The notes under the pieces: model-generated
Seen by the model: only the letters and a program-made list of their open reading frames with translations
Database searches by the model: none
Told to the model about the DNA's origin: nothing
Shown: positions 23,276-34,524 of the stretch, in pieces
Layout: each line of letters opens with the position of its first letter
How positions within the stretch are numbered: the stretch's first letter is position 1
NCBI GenBank assembly: GCA_030549335.1
Contig: CM060188.1
Span: 49,255,696 to 49,319,695 of the forward strand
DNA: 64,000 nt
Direction of reading: 5' to 3'
From: Pontederia crassipes
Taxonomy: Eukaryota > Streptophyta > Magnoliopsida > Commelinales > Pontederiaceae
Translations under genes and position numbers: made by a program

Positions 23276-25071
23276 TTAATACCTGCAACAACCAATTTTC
23301 AGTAAGATAAAAGAAAAAATAAAAAATATATACAAGAAGAAAGAAATGCAGATACTAGGTCACCAAGAAATAAGATTTAAATTGATAAAAAGTCTTTCGG
23401 AATTATCGAGTTGAAACCTAATTACGACGCTCTTCAAACCAATTCATATGTCAAATAACTCGACCGAAAGAATCAAATAGATAATTGTAAAAATCATGCA
23501 CTCGTTCGGCCATAAAACTTAACCATGTCTCAACATTACGGTTGTAAAAGCAATAATTAGCAAAATTAGTTTCAGAGAAGTTAATGAACAATCTCGGTCG
23601 AAATTAAATTAGTTGAGAAATAGAATAACCCGAGGCTCGTTCGGTCGTAAAAATCATAAAATAGTGTCGAAAGTGATTAATCAACGTGAAAGCGTAAAAC
23701 TTGTTGGATTATGGCCGAAACAAAATCGCAAGATGGCGTAAAAATTAACTGAATTATGACGGCCGAAAGAGGATTAAATTGACTCTGGGCGTAAAGAATC
23801 AAAGTCGATAGCCTTTTGGCTGTAAAACAGAACATGTTTTCGGCCGAAATAAAAATTGAACGAAACGTCGCCAAATGAATCATTACGGCCGACAAAGAAT
23901 ACATTCGTACGGAGCATAAATCGGACATTAATCAATGAAGATTAAGTCAAAATGTGCGCCAACTAGGGGGTAATCAAATCAGTATGGTGGCGTAAAAACG
24001 AATGTTCAGAAGAGATCGACCGGTAAAATAGAAAGCTATCCACGTCTCGGTCGTAACACAATTTGTATCGGAAAATTGAAATACGAATCCAAGCGACAAA
24101 TAAAAATTACGGCCGAGATTATTAAGAGATCAATTCTCGGCCGAGATGAAAATTCAAGACGTAGAAGGAATAATAACATGGAATCATGCGCTTAATCCAT
24201 CCAATACGAAAGAGAATCAAATCATCATTAATAAAGTCAAATTTCGGCCGTAAACAAAATGAAGAAAATAATTCTCGGCCGTTAATCAATATTGAAAATA
24301 AGAGAGAAATCAATTCGTTCATAAAGTGAATATCGACCGTAAAGATAAAAATTGTCAATTAAGCCGAAACGAGGTCACATCAATCAGAAATATATATTAC
24401 GGCTGAAAAGAAGTCAACACGATTGGCCGTAAAGCAAAATAGGGTTTTGGTCGAAACAAAAAAAAATAGAATTAAACTTATTCTTATGTTGACAGAAGAA
24501 TCGTTACGACCGAGAAGGAGTAAAATTCATGTCGGATGATCCATTACGACTGAGACAGACTAAATCGCTTTGGCCAAAACAAAGTCAAATCAATATGAAA
24601 GTTCAAACTATTAAAACGTTACGGCCGAGAATGAAAGTCGAAATTGATTCGAATAGGACGTAAAAAATTTAAACCATAGATAAACCGGCCGAAACAAGGT
24701 CAAATCAATATCCATTACTCATGGCGTAAAACAACGTTCGGATAAAAATATTATGGCCGTAAAACAGAAGATTAGAACTCAGAATCGATATTGTAAGGCC
24801 GTAATCGGTAAAGCCGAGAAAATAAATCAAAGTCATAAAACCATAAGTCGACAGTGTAATCCGGAAAATCCAATCGGCGTCGGATTTTAAACCGAAAGTC
24901 GACAAATTTAAAAATGTTGTGACCTTTATCTGCAAAAGAAAAAAAATTAAATTATTCACAGAAATAAAAATAATTAAAACAAATAGTACATATTTACAGA
25001 GAATTTATTTACAGAAATTTATTTACATCTCCTAATAATTCATAAAAATCAGAAATTAATTAATAAAATAT
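23276..25071 (-). other. Athila 5' leader, rich in CGGCCG words
   Basis: The 1.8-kb stretch between primer site and gag has no supported coding frame. It carries dozens of TTACGGCCGA, CTCGGCCG and GGCCGTAAA words spaced roughly every 30-60 bp, in both orientations, in otherwise AT-rich sequence. Long leaders are normal for Athila; the density of this word is unusual. Confidence 0.75.
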
Positions 25072-25089
25072 TCCCCGGTAACGGCGCCA
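25072..25089 (-). other. Athila primer-binding site, tRNA-Asp
   Basis: The plus strand reads TCCCCGGTAACGGCGCCA, which matches the 3' end of plant aspartate tRNA (TCCCCGGCAACGGCGCCA as known) with one mismatch. It lies 6 bp from the start of the right LTR, as expected for a minus-strand element. A tRNA-Asp primer is characteristic of Athila-type elements. Confidence 0.88.
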
Positions 25090-25095
25090 AAAACT

Positions 25096-26924
25096 TGATG
25101 CGTTGAAATGATGTAGCAAAATAGAATAGCTAGCAAGTGCACTAGTCGCTCAAGTAATATAGTAAATAGAAGTAAGTGTGTCGAACCCACGAGGAATATT
25201 ATTAATTCAATATCTGAATTTATAAATTAATAAGAGAGAAAAAACATGGATTTTGAAAATGAGTTTTAAAAGATAAAGAAGATAAGATAGTGGTGTTGAA
25301 GTTAGGTCTTAGGATGAAAATAGATCAGGATAAATATTTGAACCATAAAAGATAAATTTAATCTTTAAAGATGGATTAGAGTCTCCCTAAAGTAATCTAA
25401 CATGATTAACTTGTGGTCTCCATGACTGGCATCCCTCAATCTAATCATATTGAACTATCTTGATTTAATAAGAATTGAAATCTCCACGACTGGTACCCCC
25501 AAAATCATATTAAAATTAAGATGCATTAAATTGAATTATCTAGACTATTAATCACTCCACAAACTAGTATAGATTAATAGACCACACAAACTTGATTCTC
25601 CACACACTAGTTATCAAATTTATGTCAATTATTAATTCCAAATAAAATTTATCATAATTAGTATAATAAATTTTGAAATTAAACACCCCACAAACTGGTA
25701 TAGCCTAATTCAGAAATTTAATAAAAGTATTAAGCACAATTAATAATTGATCAGAAAAGATTAAAGGAAATAAAATAGGGTCCAAACATTTTCCTTCAAT
25801 TAATAATCTGCTAAAATAATAATCCTAAAAACATGGAGTTCATCCTAGAAATTCCGGAGAGATAATAAAATATAAATCATAAAAATTGAAAGAATTACAC
25901 CCAAAATAGAGATCTCGAATCTGGCAAACAGTCGGGCAGCCTCTCGGACTTGATCAGGGTCGCGATCAACCTCCAATCGTCGCACCTCTCTCCTCTTGGT
26001 CGTAGCCTGCAGAGCTCACGACTCGCTGTGGAAGAAACCTGAACTTCCGAGCACACCTTGGGACGATGGTTTCCTCACATATTTATAGGGTGCGAACGGC
26101 CTTCAATTTGATCACGATGTACGGCCGAATTTAAATTCACGGGATAAATCTCGGCCAAAAATGATAATTCTTCTAACTATTACACCCAAAAGATAAATCC
26201 TTTTATCTTTACCCCCTTTGAATTTCGGCCAAAACGAAATTATTTTATCTTTACTCCCAAAGAGATAAACCCTTTTACTCCTTTCGAATCTCGGCCAAAA
26301 TGACGAAGAGTCCCTATCATTACTCCCTTTGAATCTCGGCCAAAATCAAATTTCCCTGCCATTACGCCCTCCAAATCTCGACCAAAACGAAGAAGAGTCC
26401 TTCATTATTACGCCCGAAACGATAAGTCATTTCTTATCTTTACCCCCTCCAAATCTCGGCCAAAACAATAATCGTTTATCCTAATCTCGGCCAAAACAAT
26501 GAGTTCTTCTTTCCATTACGCCCAAAAAGATAACATCTTTTTATTTTTTACCCCCTTCATATCTCAACCAAAAAGTGATCATCTTTTTTGTAATCTCGCC
26601 CAAAATGATGAAATCTGATCTAGTTACGCCCAAAATTCAAGTTGCATTCGTTTTTACCCCCAACGAAGTAAGATGTAATTTATCAAACCATGAGATCATC
26701 TCGGCCGAAATATAATTCTTTACGGCCGATTCATTTTACCTGCAAAATAATTATAAAAATTACGTAAATTCCTCTTTAGTTAAAATATTCAAAACATTAA
26801 TAATTAAAATTGATAAATCTGGAATTACGATTAAAAGTGACTAAAAATGATGCATGCCATGAACAAATTACAGAAAAATTAATTAAAATAATAAACTAAA
26901 ATATGTTGTATTTTGCATGCATCA
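25096..26924 (-). repeat. Athila 5' LTR (right copy)
   Basis: This 1829-bp LTR starts TGATGCGTTG and ends GCATGCATCA on the plus strand and is nearly identical to 14377-16211. Differences are scattered substitutions and a few small indels (for example near 25720). The reverse-complement TATA box TATTTATA at 26080-26087 would drive transcription toward lower coordinates. Confidence 0.95.
26080..26087 (-). promoter_or_regulatory. Athila LTR TATA box
   Basis: TATAAATA on the minus strand, in the sequence context CCCTATAAATA, lies in both LTRs at equivalent positions (the left copy is at 15371-15378). It is the likely core promoter of the element. Confidence 0.6.
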
Positions 26925-26953
26925 CCCATCGTATCGTCAAGCTTGTGGGGGCG
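26925..26953 (+). other. copia 3' end and polypurine tract
   Basis: The sequence resumes the interrupted copia element with CCCATCGTATCGTCAAGC followed by the purine-rich TTGTGGGGGCG just before the 3' LTR. It matches the usual copia 3' end and confirms that the Athila element is inserted in it. Confidence 0.8.
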
Positions 26954-27143
26954 CGTTGGAACATAATGTTGTTGTACTCAATATTATGTAGCAGCCTCTC
27001 ATCAGCAATTTGCATCCAAATGTAACAGATTAATCTGATTCTGTGTAACATATTAATCTCTATCCAATGTCATATTGTTCTATATATACTCATGTTCATG
27101 TATATAATAAGTATATAGAATTATTTCCAGCATCTTTTCCACA
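26954..27143 (+). repeat. copia 3' LTR
   Basis: The 190-bp copy aligns with 10287-10500 and lacks several short stretches, including about 20 bp near the TATA region. Its first base is C instead of T (CGTTGGAAC), so the canonical TG end is mutated. The end TTTTCCACA is kept. Confidence 0.82.
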
Positions 27144-27149
27144 TATGTA

Positions 27150-29160
27150 AATGTCAATGGAGAATTTTGGAACATTACAGTTATTCGTCTTACATCATAC
27201 CTATAATTATTATAGTAGAAGATTAAAAAAAAGAAATTTTATTAAAACAAATATCGATATAGCATGATACCCTTGAGTAGCAATTTGAAGACGTTGATCA
27301 TAAAACTCTAATGCATAAGAGGACTCTATATTGTAAGTTGACCATGATACTTATTCAATCTTAACATCACATGTAACAATCTTAATGTAGTACTATAAAA
27401 TAGTTATAAAAGGACATGCATTCATCACATTAATTGGTGCATCATAATAATTCATAACGTCTTTTATCATTTCATTCTTTTCTTGTTTTGCTTTATCATA
27501 TAACATATAGAACTTGTTTTATAATTCCATTAATATTACTTACTTGACATGTTTACTTTCTTTCTTTGATTGTTAACTTAGCATCTCCTCGGAGTTGCTT
27601 TATAATACTTTGAATTTTATTTTCATTTTTTTCTTTATTATACAAGACATTGAAGTGTTATACTTTAGCATTCTTTTATTTCATCAAATGATATCATCAT
27701 TATTATCTTTAATCTTGAGATAATCTAAAAATTAAGTAAAAGTAATCACATGGGATAGCTAGACCATAAGAATTAAGCTCTTTGTCTATATCAACAAGCA
27801 TTTTTTAGAATACATATATCATAATAGTGACTTTACTTATGGACATCTTTTGGAACATGCACATCATTTTTTATGGAGGGGTTTTGTTCTCGGAAAGCAC
27901 ATACACAAAACACAAGACTTTACTTCGTGGGATATTACGCCCTTGAAGCACATACACAAGTGCAAAGCTTTCTCATCTTTACTTTGATGAATGACAAGAA
28001 ATATATTCCTTAACTTGGGGTACATTACGCATAACAATTTTTTTTTATGTCCACGTGGATATCAATACAATAATCATGGTTTAACAATGAGAAAGACATA
28101 TCATGAATTTAACCATAAGACCAATAATATTCACATTGAAAAAAAAATGAAAGCATCTTATGGCTCATGACAAAATGGTCACAACCATGACTTTTGGCTT
28201 TTCACATGTCATGACTTGCTAGTCATGACCCTAGCAAAGAGTCTCCTCACTCATTAATTACAACATGTAACTCCATTGTCATGGTCATAATAATGGCTAC
28301 TATTTTTTTTATATTTTCACGGCTCGTTACACCTTGCCACGGGACAACTAGTGTTATCATGGTCATAGCTTGTGACATGCTAGTCCTGGTGTTAACAAAA
28401 AACTCGATATTTTCACATTCCTATGTTTACGGCTCATGACATTCGTAATAACATGATTACGAACCTATCAAAATTTTTCTCTTTCGATATTGAATTTCAC
28501 AGACTATGACCAAGTGTCACCACCCGTGAGATTGCAATGTAACTTCATAGTTGCAATCTCAAATAGTGACTTTTCAAACTGCTTATTGATTTTCACGACC
28601 CATTACGTAAAGTCAAGACTCTTGAAGTCAAGACCCTTGAAATCTCTAAACTAGGATTGACTGATTTTTCTTCTAGAATTTTCTCATACTATTTTTGAGT
28701 TAGTGCACAAAATTAAAAAAAAAAACACCTAATTCATGAATGACCATATGCAAGGATTTAAACAAGGAGGAATCATAAAATAATAGTACTAAAACATGCA
28801 TAATATCATTTAGTATTTTTTTCACAAACTTCAGATGAACATATATATCTAGGACATGAAAATTAAGTGCACTTCTCATCGCAATCCATCTTATCATCCT
28901 TATACTTCTTAATTCAATATGAAAATCCATTGAGAGAGAAAGGATGTTAAAATCCTCAACCTATTTAATGGTTGGATGTTCTCTTTCTCTTACTTCGTTC
29001 TCATCCTCTCTTTGCTCTGATTTTTTTCCTTCTTCTCCTCCTTTTTTAAATTCTCAGTGTAGTTGTCATGTGAGGGAGGAAAGTAAAATAGAAAAAAGTT
29101 TGGGTTTTTATATGAAGCTAGTGTTAGGTTTTTGTTAAAGATTTAAATATTCTTAGAAAA
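27150..29160 (-). mobile_element. Old diverged relative of the 5763-8701 LTR
   Basis: The left end (GAATTTTGGAACATTAC, then CATACCTATAATTATTATAGTAG) aligns loosely with the left end of the 5763 LTR. A later block, ATGTTAAAATCCT at 28945, matches 7912. The right end AGTGTTAGGTTTTTGTTAAAG near 29122 matches the region near 8600. It also holds a tandem duplication of about 75 bp (27895-27975, with GCACATACACAA words) and a run of TCATGAC-type palindromes (28160-28460) at the place of the CG palindromes in the younger copy. There is no coding content. Boundaries are approximate. Confidence 0.5.
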
Positions 29161-29725
29161 AAATAGAATTGTTTCACCATGAGGATCGATTAAAGATGAC
29201 GAAACACAACTTTGCTTCAGTTTTGTTAGGAGACAATTCAATTTTGTGAGAAAAGACGGAAAATGAAGGGGTCATTGATAGTGATCCTTGATTTAGATGG
29301 ATGGCTATGAATAGCATTGTAATTTGCATATCAAAATCTAGTAGATTGCTCCTTTTGCCTATTTTTTCATTATGAACTTTGAGATTGTAGCTTAGGAAGT
29401 TTTGGCATTGTTCTATCAACAATTGTGCTACCAACAACTTTTGAAAGTTTAAGCCTAAAATTCATCTTATATCGGTTAGATAAAATATGAATATAAAATT
29501 GAACCTTTAATATTCTTTTATTACAGTTTCAAACTTTATTCTATTAAATTTGATAAAATCTGATGTAAAATCAATATTTAATAAAATGGTACATAATGAA
29601 TGCATCTAAAAATTTACCAAAAAGTTAAAATGACCCACTTTAACAGTTATTATTACCACAAACCATCACTGCGGCACTTGCCCACTTCCCACTCCCTGAT
29701 GAGAGGGGCGGAGAGAGAACACTCG
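29161..29725. other. Upstream region of the LEA_2 gene
   Basis: This AT-rich stretch precedes the GC-rich coding region. Two in-frame ATGs at 29600 and 29699 lie upstream of the chosen start without an intervening stop. No clear TATA box or other element could be singled out. Confidence 0.4.
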
Positions 29726-30620
29726 ATGGACCCAAAACGCGGCGTGGAGGGCGACCGCGGTGGCGGACCGCGGCTGATCTCGGCGGCGATGACGACGGCG
29801 ACGACCCGGGGGAACGAGCACTCCAACGGCGATCACTACCACCGGAACTACCGCCCCTACGGCGCCGATCGCCGCCACCACTACCTCGGGTCGTCATCCT
29901 CCTCGGCCGCCTCTTTCAAGGGATGCTGCTGCTGTCTCTTCCTCCTCCTCATCCTCCTCGCCCTCCTCGCCCTCGCCGTCGTTCTCGTCGTCGTCCTCGC
30001 CCTCAAGCCCAAGAAACCCCAGTTCGACCTCCAGCAGGTCGCCGTCCAGTACCTCCTCTTTGCCCCCTCTACCGCAGCCGTCGGCGGCGCTGCTTCCATT
30101 GCCGGGGTCGCCCCGCCGGCGGCGTACCTCTCCCTCAACATCACCCTCCTCTTCGTGGCGGAGAACCCCAACAAGGTCGGGATCCGCTATGGCGGGACGG
30201 CGCTCGAGGTGATGTACGGCGGCGTGCCGCTCGGCGTGGCGACCGTCCCGGGGTTCGACCAGCCGGCGCACAGCCGGAGGCTGGTCCAGAGCCTCGTCAC
30301 CGTGGATCGGTTCAACGTCTTCCAGGCCGACGCCGCCGACCTCGTCCGCGACGCCGCCGTCTACGACCGCGTGGAGTTCCGCATCACCGGTGACGTGGGC
30401 GCCAAGATCCAAGTCCTCGGCCTCACCTCCCCCAGGGTTCAGGTCTAATTCTCTTTTTTTTCTCAAAAATAAAAAATATTTATATTCCCTATTTATTTTA
30501 AATTGTTTAATTGATATTTTTAAAAAAGAACAGGTATCGGTGGATTGTGTGGTTGCGATCAGCCCGAGGAGGCAATCGGTGACCTACAAGGAGTGCGGAG
30601 TGGACGGTGTAAAATTCTGA
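29726..30620 (+). CDS. LEA_2-family membrane protein (NHL/HRGP-like, AT2G01080-type)
   Basis: Two exons, 29726-30442 and 30534-30620, give 267 residues. The 91-bp AT-rich intron has GT-AG ends and phase 0. The N-terminal 68 residues are a hydrophilic, Gly/Arg/His-rich cytosolic tail with a serine run. Then come FKGCCCC and one membrane helix (about residues 69-94), KPKKPQFDLQQVAVQY, and a LEA_2 domain with VAENPNKVGIRYGGTALEV, GVPLGVATVPGFDQPAHS and ADLVRDAA. The exon 2 part, VSVDCVVAISPRRQSV, is the normal C-terminus of this family, which supports the splice. The wording closely resembles the Arabidopsis LEA hydroxyproline-rich glycoprotein AT2G01080, as I recall it. Members are single-pass membrane proteins; the role of this one is unknown. 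The start is uncertain: 29699 would give 276 residues. Exon 1 is very GC-rich, as in many monocot genes. Confidence 0.88.
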
Positions 30621-31913
30621 TCGCGAGGGGGAAAAAAAAAAGGAAGGCCAACTTTTTTGTTGTCATTTCGTTTTTCTTTTTAAGCTTTAGACCCATTTGC
30701 TTAATAACAAAGCAAAGTGGTAGTGGGGGATTGGATTGGATTGGATTACAAAGCCTTTGTTTGTCCCTCATATTTCTTCTCAATTTTCATCTGATCTTTA
30801 ATCAAAACCTGTTTTCCACCCATTTTTGTGGCAGTGTTGGGGGTTGGGTGGCGAGGGACAACGCAACGCAACGCAACCCTTAGGACTCGCATAGTTTGCA
30901 TAAATGTCTGTCGGAGACAAAAATGTATGGGAGTTGTTGTGCCATAATCAGATCACAGTACGTAGGATGGGAGGGAGCATTTCTAGAAATAATAATAATA
31001 AGCGTACAAAATAAATCGATAAGACCATGCCGGGCTTCACGGACGTCGTGTTTGGATTTTATTTATTTATTTGCATTATTATTTATTTCATTATTTGCTG
31101 TAGTTGAAGCCTTCGCCAGTTTTTATACTTATATTTGGTACGTCATAAGATTGGAGCATGTGCTTTGGTCATTGATCATTATGATTAAAATGTAAGGTAT
31201 TAGTGGCCGTCGTGCCTTGTGTAGTGCACCAAGTGTGACATTCTTGGGGTGACACAAGAAGCAGCATGCATGAAGATGTGTTTTGGGCATTTCTCCCATT
31301 TAAATTCATGTGCTCTATGATAAAAGGGCTTATGAATTATGATCAGGGACGGAGCCGGGGATTTAAAGTTAAAGGGGGCCGAGATATAAAGAGTGGAGAA
31401 AAAATGATATGTTTATATGCATATATAAATATGTAATTATTTTAAAAAATAATAAAATTAAGAAAAAAATTCTAAAAAATGTACATTATAAAATAATTTA
31501 TAATTATAAATTTTATCTATTTTATATAAAATATAGCTTTTTATTATTCATCATGCATTTTTTGTCATGTTCATCTTGCAAGTTAAATTTTATGATAAAA
31601 TAATATAATTATATTTAACATTATATATATATATATATATCAAGTAATTAATTTTAAAAAGTTAGATGAAAATATATGTAACTAAGTTTTAAAATAATAT
31701 ACTAAGTAGTTTGATTTTTTATGGAAATGAATCAAACTTATTGGTTATATTTTTCATAAATGCACATATTATACTATAAATCTTTTCATATATACTCATA
31801 AATATAATAATATATTATAATATGTAGATTTCATAAGAGTAGGATGGCCTATTAATATATTTTTAGGAAAAATATATGGTATATTATTATATATAGTATA
31901 CTTTAAAAAATGA
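30621..31913. other. LEA_2 3' flank and AT-rich intergenic DNA
   Basis: The first few hundred bases probably hold the 3' UTR. A GGGACGGAGCC-type repeat fragment lies at 31345-31385, and a TA microsatellite at 31623-31640. No coding region is supported. The region turns increasingly AT-rich toward the poly-G run at 31914. Confidence 0.4.
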
Positions 31914-32880
31914 GGGGGGGGGGGGGGGGGGGGGGCAAATCATAATTTCTTTTAAAAAACATATATAATATATCATATGTTTACCATTTGACTTGTTGTA
32001 GGGGTATTCCAATCCCGCGATAGAGTTCGGGTCGGCTACTCTCAACTCGAGTGATCCGATCTGATCTTTTAATTATTTTTAAATTTTTAGTAATTTTAGT
32101 TCTATATTTGATTTAAAATTTTAAAAGTATCAAAACAAAATATTTTAATTATGCAAATAATAGTCAAATATTCAGAAAGCATATCTTATATTTTATAATA
32201 ATTATTAACTAATTTTATATTAAAATAATATATAAAGTAAGAAAAAAATAAGGATCACTCGACAAATTTTTTGCCCCTAAGAACTTTGGTCTGTCGGGTG
32301 GGATTGGTTCACCGATCCAATCCGTGAACGATACCTTGTTGAATGGAGATTGACTAATAATTAGTGAGGAGCCCTTTGGTTAGTATTGGGGGGGGGGGGG
32401 GGGGTGCAAATCATAATTTCTTTTAAAAAACATATATAATATATCATATGTTTACCACTTGACTTGTTGTAGGGGTATTCCAATCCCGCGATAGAGTTCG
32501 GGTCGGCTACTCTCAACTCGAGTGATCCGATCTGATCTTTAATTATTTTTAAATTTTTAGTAATTTTAGTTCTATATTTGATTTAAATTTTTAAAAGTAT
32601 CAAAACAAAATATTTTAATTATGCAAATAATAGTCAAATATTCAGAAAGCATATCTTATATTTTATAATAATTATTAACTAATTTTATATTAAAATAATA
32701 TATAAAGTAAGAAAAAAATAAAAAATAAAAGATAGTAGGATCACTCGACAAATTTTTTGCCCCTAAGAACTTTGGTCTGTCGGGTGGGATTGGTTCACCG
32801 ATCCAATCCGTGAACGATACCTTGTTGAATGGAGATTGACTAATAATTAGTGAGGAGCCCTTTGGTTAGTATGAGGGGGG
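31914..32880. repeat. Direct duplication of about 475 bp bordered by poly-G runs
   Basis: Copy 1 (31914-32387) and copy 2 (32388-32880) are nearly identical. Both begin with a G run (22 G at 31914-31935; 17 G at 32388-32404) followed by CAAATCATAATTTC, and both end TGAGGAGCCCTTTGGTTAG. Copy 2 has an insertion of about 16 bp (AAAATAAAAGATAGTAG) near 32720. A third, short G run follows copy 2. The unit contains TCGGGTCGGCTAC and GATCCGATCTGATC wording like the CCCGA-type repeat at 145-296. The duplication is recent; its mechanism is unclear. Confidence 0.92.
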
Positions 32881-34524
32881 AAAAGTAGTTGTAACTAACT
32901 AGTCTTTTGATTTCATTTGTAATTCATCTTTTTTTATTTAATTGGTGGTGTTCGCCAATCCAGGTTAACTTGATAGTCTGAACCAATTTAATCTTAATTG
33001 ACTTATTTGAGTTTTTGGTTGGATGAGCTCCGAACCTCAAGAATTTTAATTTTATCTGACCAGCCGACTGATATAATTATTTTATTTTATTTTAAACTTG
33101 AGCCAATTTTATTAATTTTATCTTTTAAATATCTTAAAATAAATTATATTAAAACAAAATTTCTATATCTATGAAGATTATTTTATATTGGAAGAAAATT
33201 ATATTCTTGCCCTTAAAAATATAATTAATACAAATATTCTATTTTTGGTTTGTCAATGGTATTCAGCCCATATGACGCTAATAATTCTTCGCACTGACCA
33301 CGGTTAAATGTCGATCTACTTTGAAACCCAATTAATTCAGATGGTTGTCTCACACATACTTTAATGGGGTAATATAATGACTTTAGGATTTGACGATTTT
33401 TCGAATCGATCAAATTTTATCCTATCAAAATTGTTCAGTTATTTTATCAAATTTAATCTCATCAAAATTGTTCTTGTTTGGGTTTAATAATAATATCTGA
33501 CAAGTATACCTCTTGCAAAGAAATATATAGATAGAAATATAAAAAAGTATGTAACTTTCACTTATATATTTGAACTTAAAATCTCTTATATAGGAGCGGA
33601 TGTAGAGCTCGGTCTCACATTTTATTTTATGATTAATTATATATGATATGTATATTGTACAAAGTATCTCAATTTTTTAATTAAAGTTATCGATTGTCAT
33701 GATCCTCGTATAAGCCCTAATGTAAAACCCAACTCCTATACTATTTACTCTTTTCTTTCTTCAATGTGAGTGCTACCAAGCATCTAAAGCACCTTCTTGA
33801 CTTATGGTTTGTTTGGCAAATAACTAATAAATGGGCGGTGTAGAGTGGTATGGTGAGTGATGGAGTAGTGAAGTATGGTGTGACATTAGAAAACTTATGT
33901 TTGGAAAATAAATTATAAAAAATGTGGATGAGGTAATGAAAGTCCTATTTGTGTAAAAGTTATTTTTGCCCTTCATCATATATTAAACAATGTATAATGC
34001 TTAATTACTAATAAGTATTTATCATATAGTTCTTTATCATTTTTTTCTTCAATTTTTTGTTTGACTAATTTTTTATATTTTTATTATTTTATTTATTTTC
34101 CTATAATTATTTTATTCATCTATTTTAAAAAGTTAAAAATGATACATATATATGTATATATTAAAAAAATATCATAATATTTATATACGAATATGAGAGA
34201 GAGAAAAAAAAGAGAAGAGTAGAAGAGAGGATTAATTTGGTTTAAAATATTAATTTCTTCTCATTCCAACAAATTTCTTCTCGGGTCGGGTTGGATCAGG
34301 CAAGACTCATTTGGTCCCTAAACTCTGAACCGACCGACCTTGGTTGGGTCTGGTTGGTTCGGGTCAGGTCTTTGGGTTACTTGTTCATTTTTTTAAGATC
34401 AACATAAATTATTTATTGCACATCCAAAAGCCATAAATAACTATCATTGAAGTAAATCGTTAACTAAAGAAATAAAATAGTTAAATTATCCAAAAATTGC
34501 ATAACACATTACAACATTGAATTT
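32881..34524. other. AT-rich intergenic DNA with MITE-like fragments
   Basis: No coding region is supported. GGTTTGTTTGGCAAATAAC at about 33807 and a later ACTTATGTTTGGAAAATAA resemble ends of small transposons of the TTTGG type, but no matching inverted partner or target duplication was found. A GGTCGGGTTGGATCAGGC fragment at about 34285 belongs to the CCCGA-type repeat. Confidence 0.35.

Larger units (their letters stand above)
14377..26924 (-). mobile_element. Athila-type Ty3/gypsy retrotransposon, nested
   Basis: The 12,548-bp element has LTRs of 1835 and 1829 bp with TGATGC...GCATCA ends and is flanked by the perfect target duplication CCCAT (14372-14376 and 26925-26929). It lies on the minus strand, so its 5' LTR is the right-hand one. 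The order on the minus strand is LTR, tRNA-Asp primer site, 1.8-kb leader, gag, protease, RT, RNase H, integrase, 1.7-kb tail, polypurine tract, LTR. The Athila assignment rests on the Asp primer, the DLGAS protease and the gag and integrase wording. No envelope-like frame is visible in the tail. By eye the LTRs differ by only a few percent, so insertion was fairly recent, yet pol has several stops. Confidence 0.93.
10287..27143 (+). mobile_element. Ty1/copia LTR retrotransposon, Ale/Retrofit-like, interrupted
   Basis: The element runs from TGTTGGAACA at 10287 to CTTCCACA at 27143 and is split by a 12.5-kb Athila-type insertion at 14377-26924. Without it the element is about 4.3 kb. It has short LTRs, an initiator-Met primer site directly after the left LTR, gag, then protease, integrase, RT and RNase H in copia order. 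The gag wording (WVQKDRLLLSWIISSLSED) suggests the Ale/Retrofit lineage, by memory of the family. The flanks are TATCT on the left and TATGT on the right, a target duplication with one mismatch. All reading frames carry many stops and shifts, so it is dead. Confidence 0.85.

Noticed and set aside
10287-27143. Integrated plant virus (pararetrovirus)
   Set aside because: The domain order, LTRs, primer sites and target duplications are those of LTR retrotransposons; no movement or coat protein motifs are seen.
29640-30466. Long open frames antisense to and overlapping the LEA_2 gene
   Set aside because: GC-rich DNA lacks stop codons in all frames; only the plus-strand frame carries family motifs.
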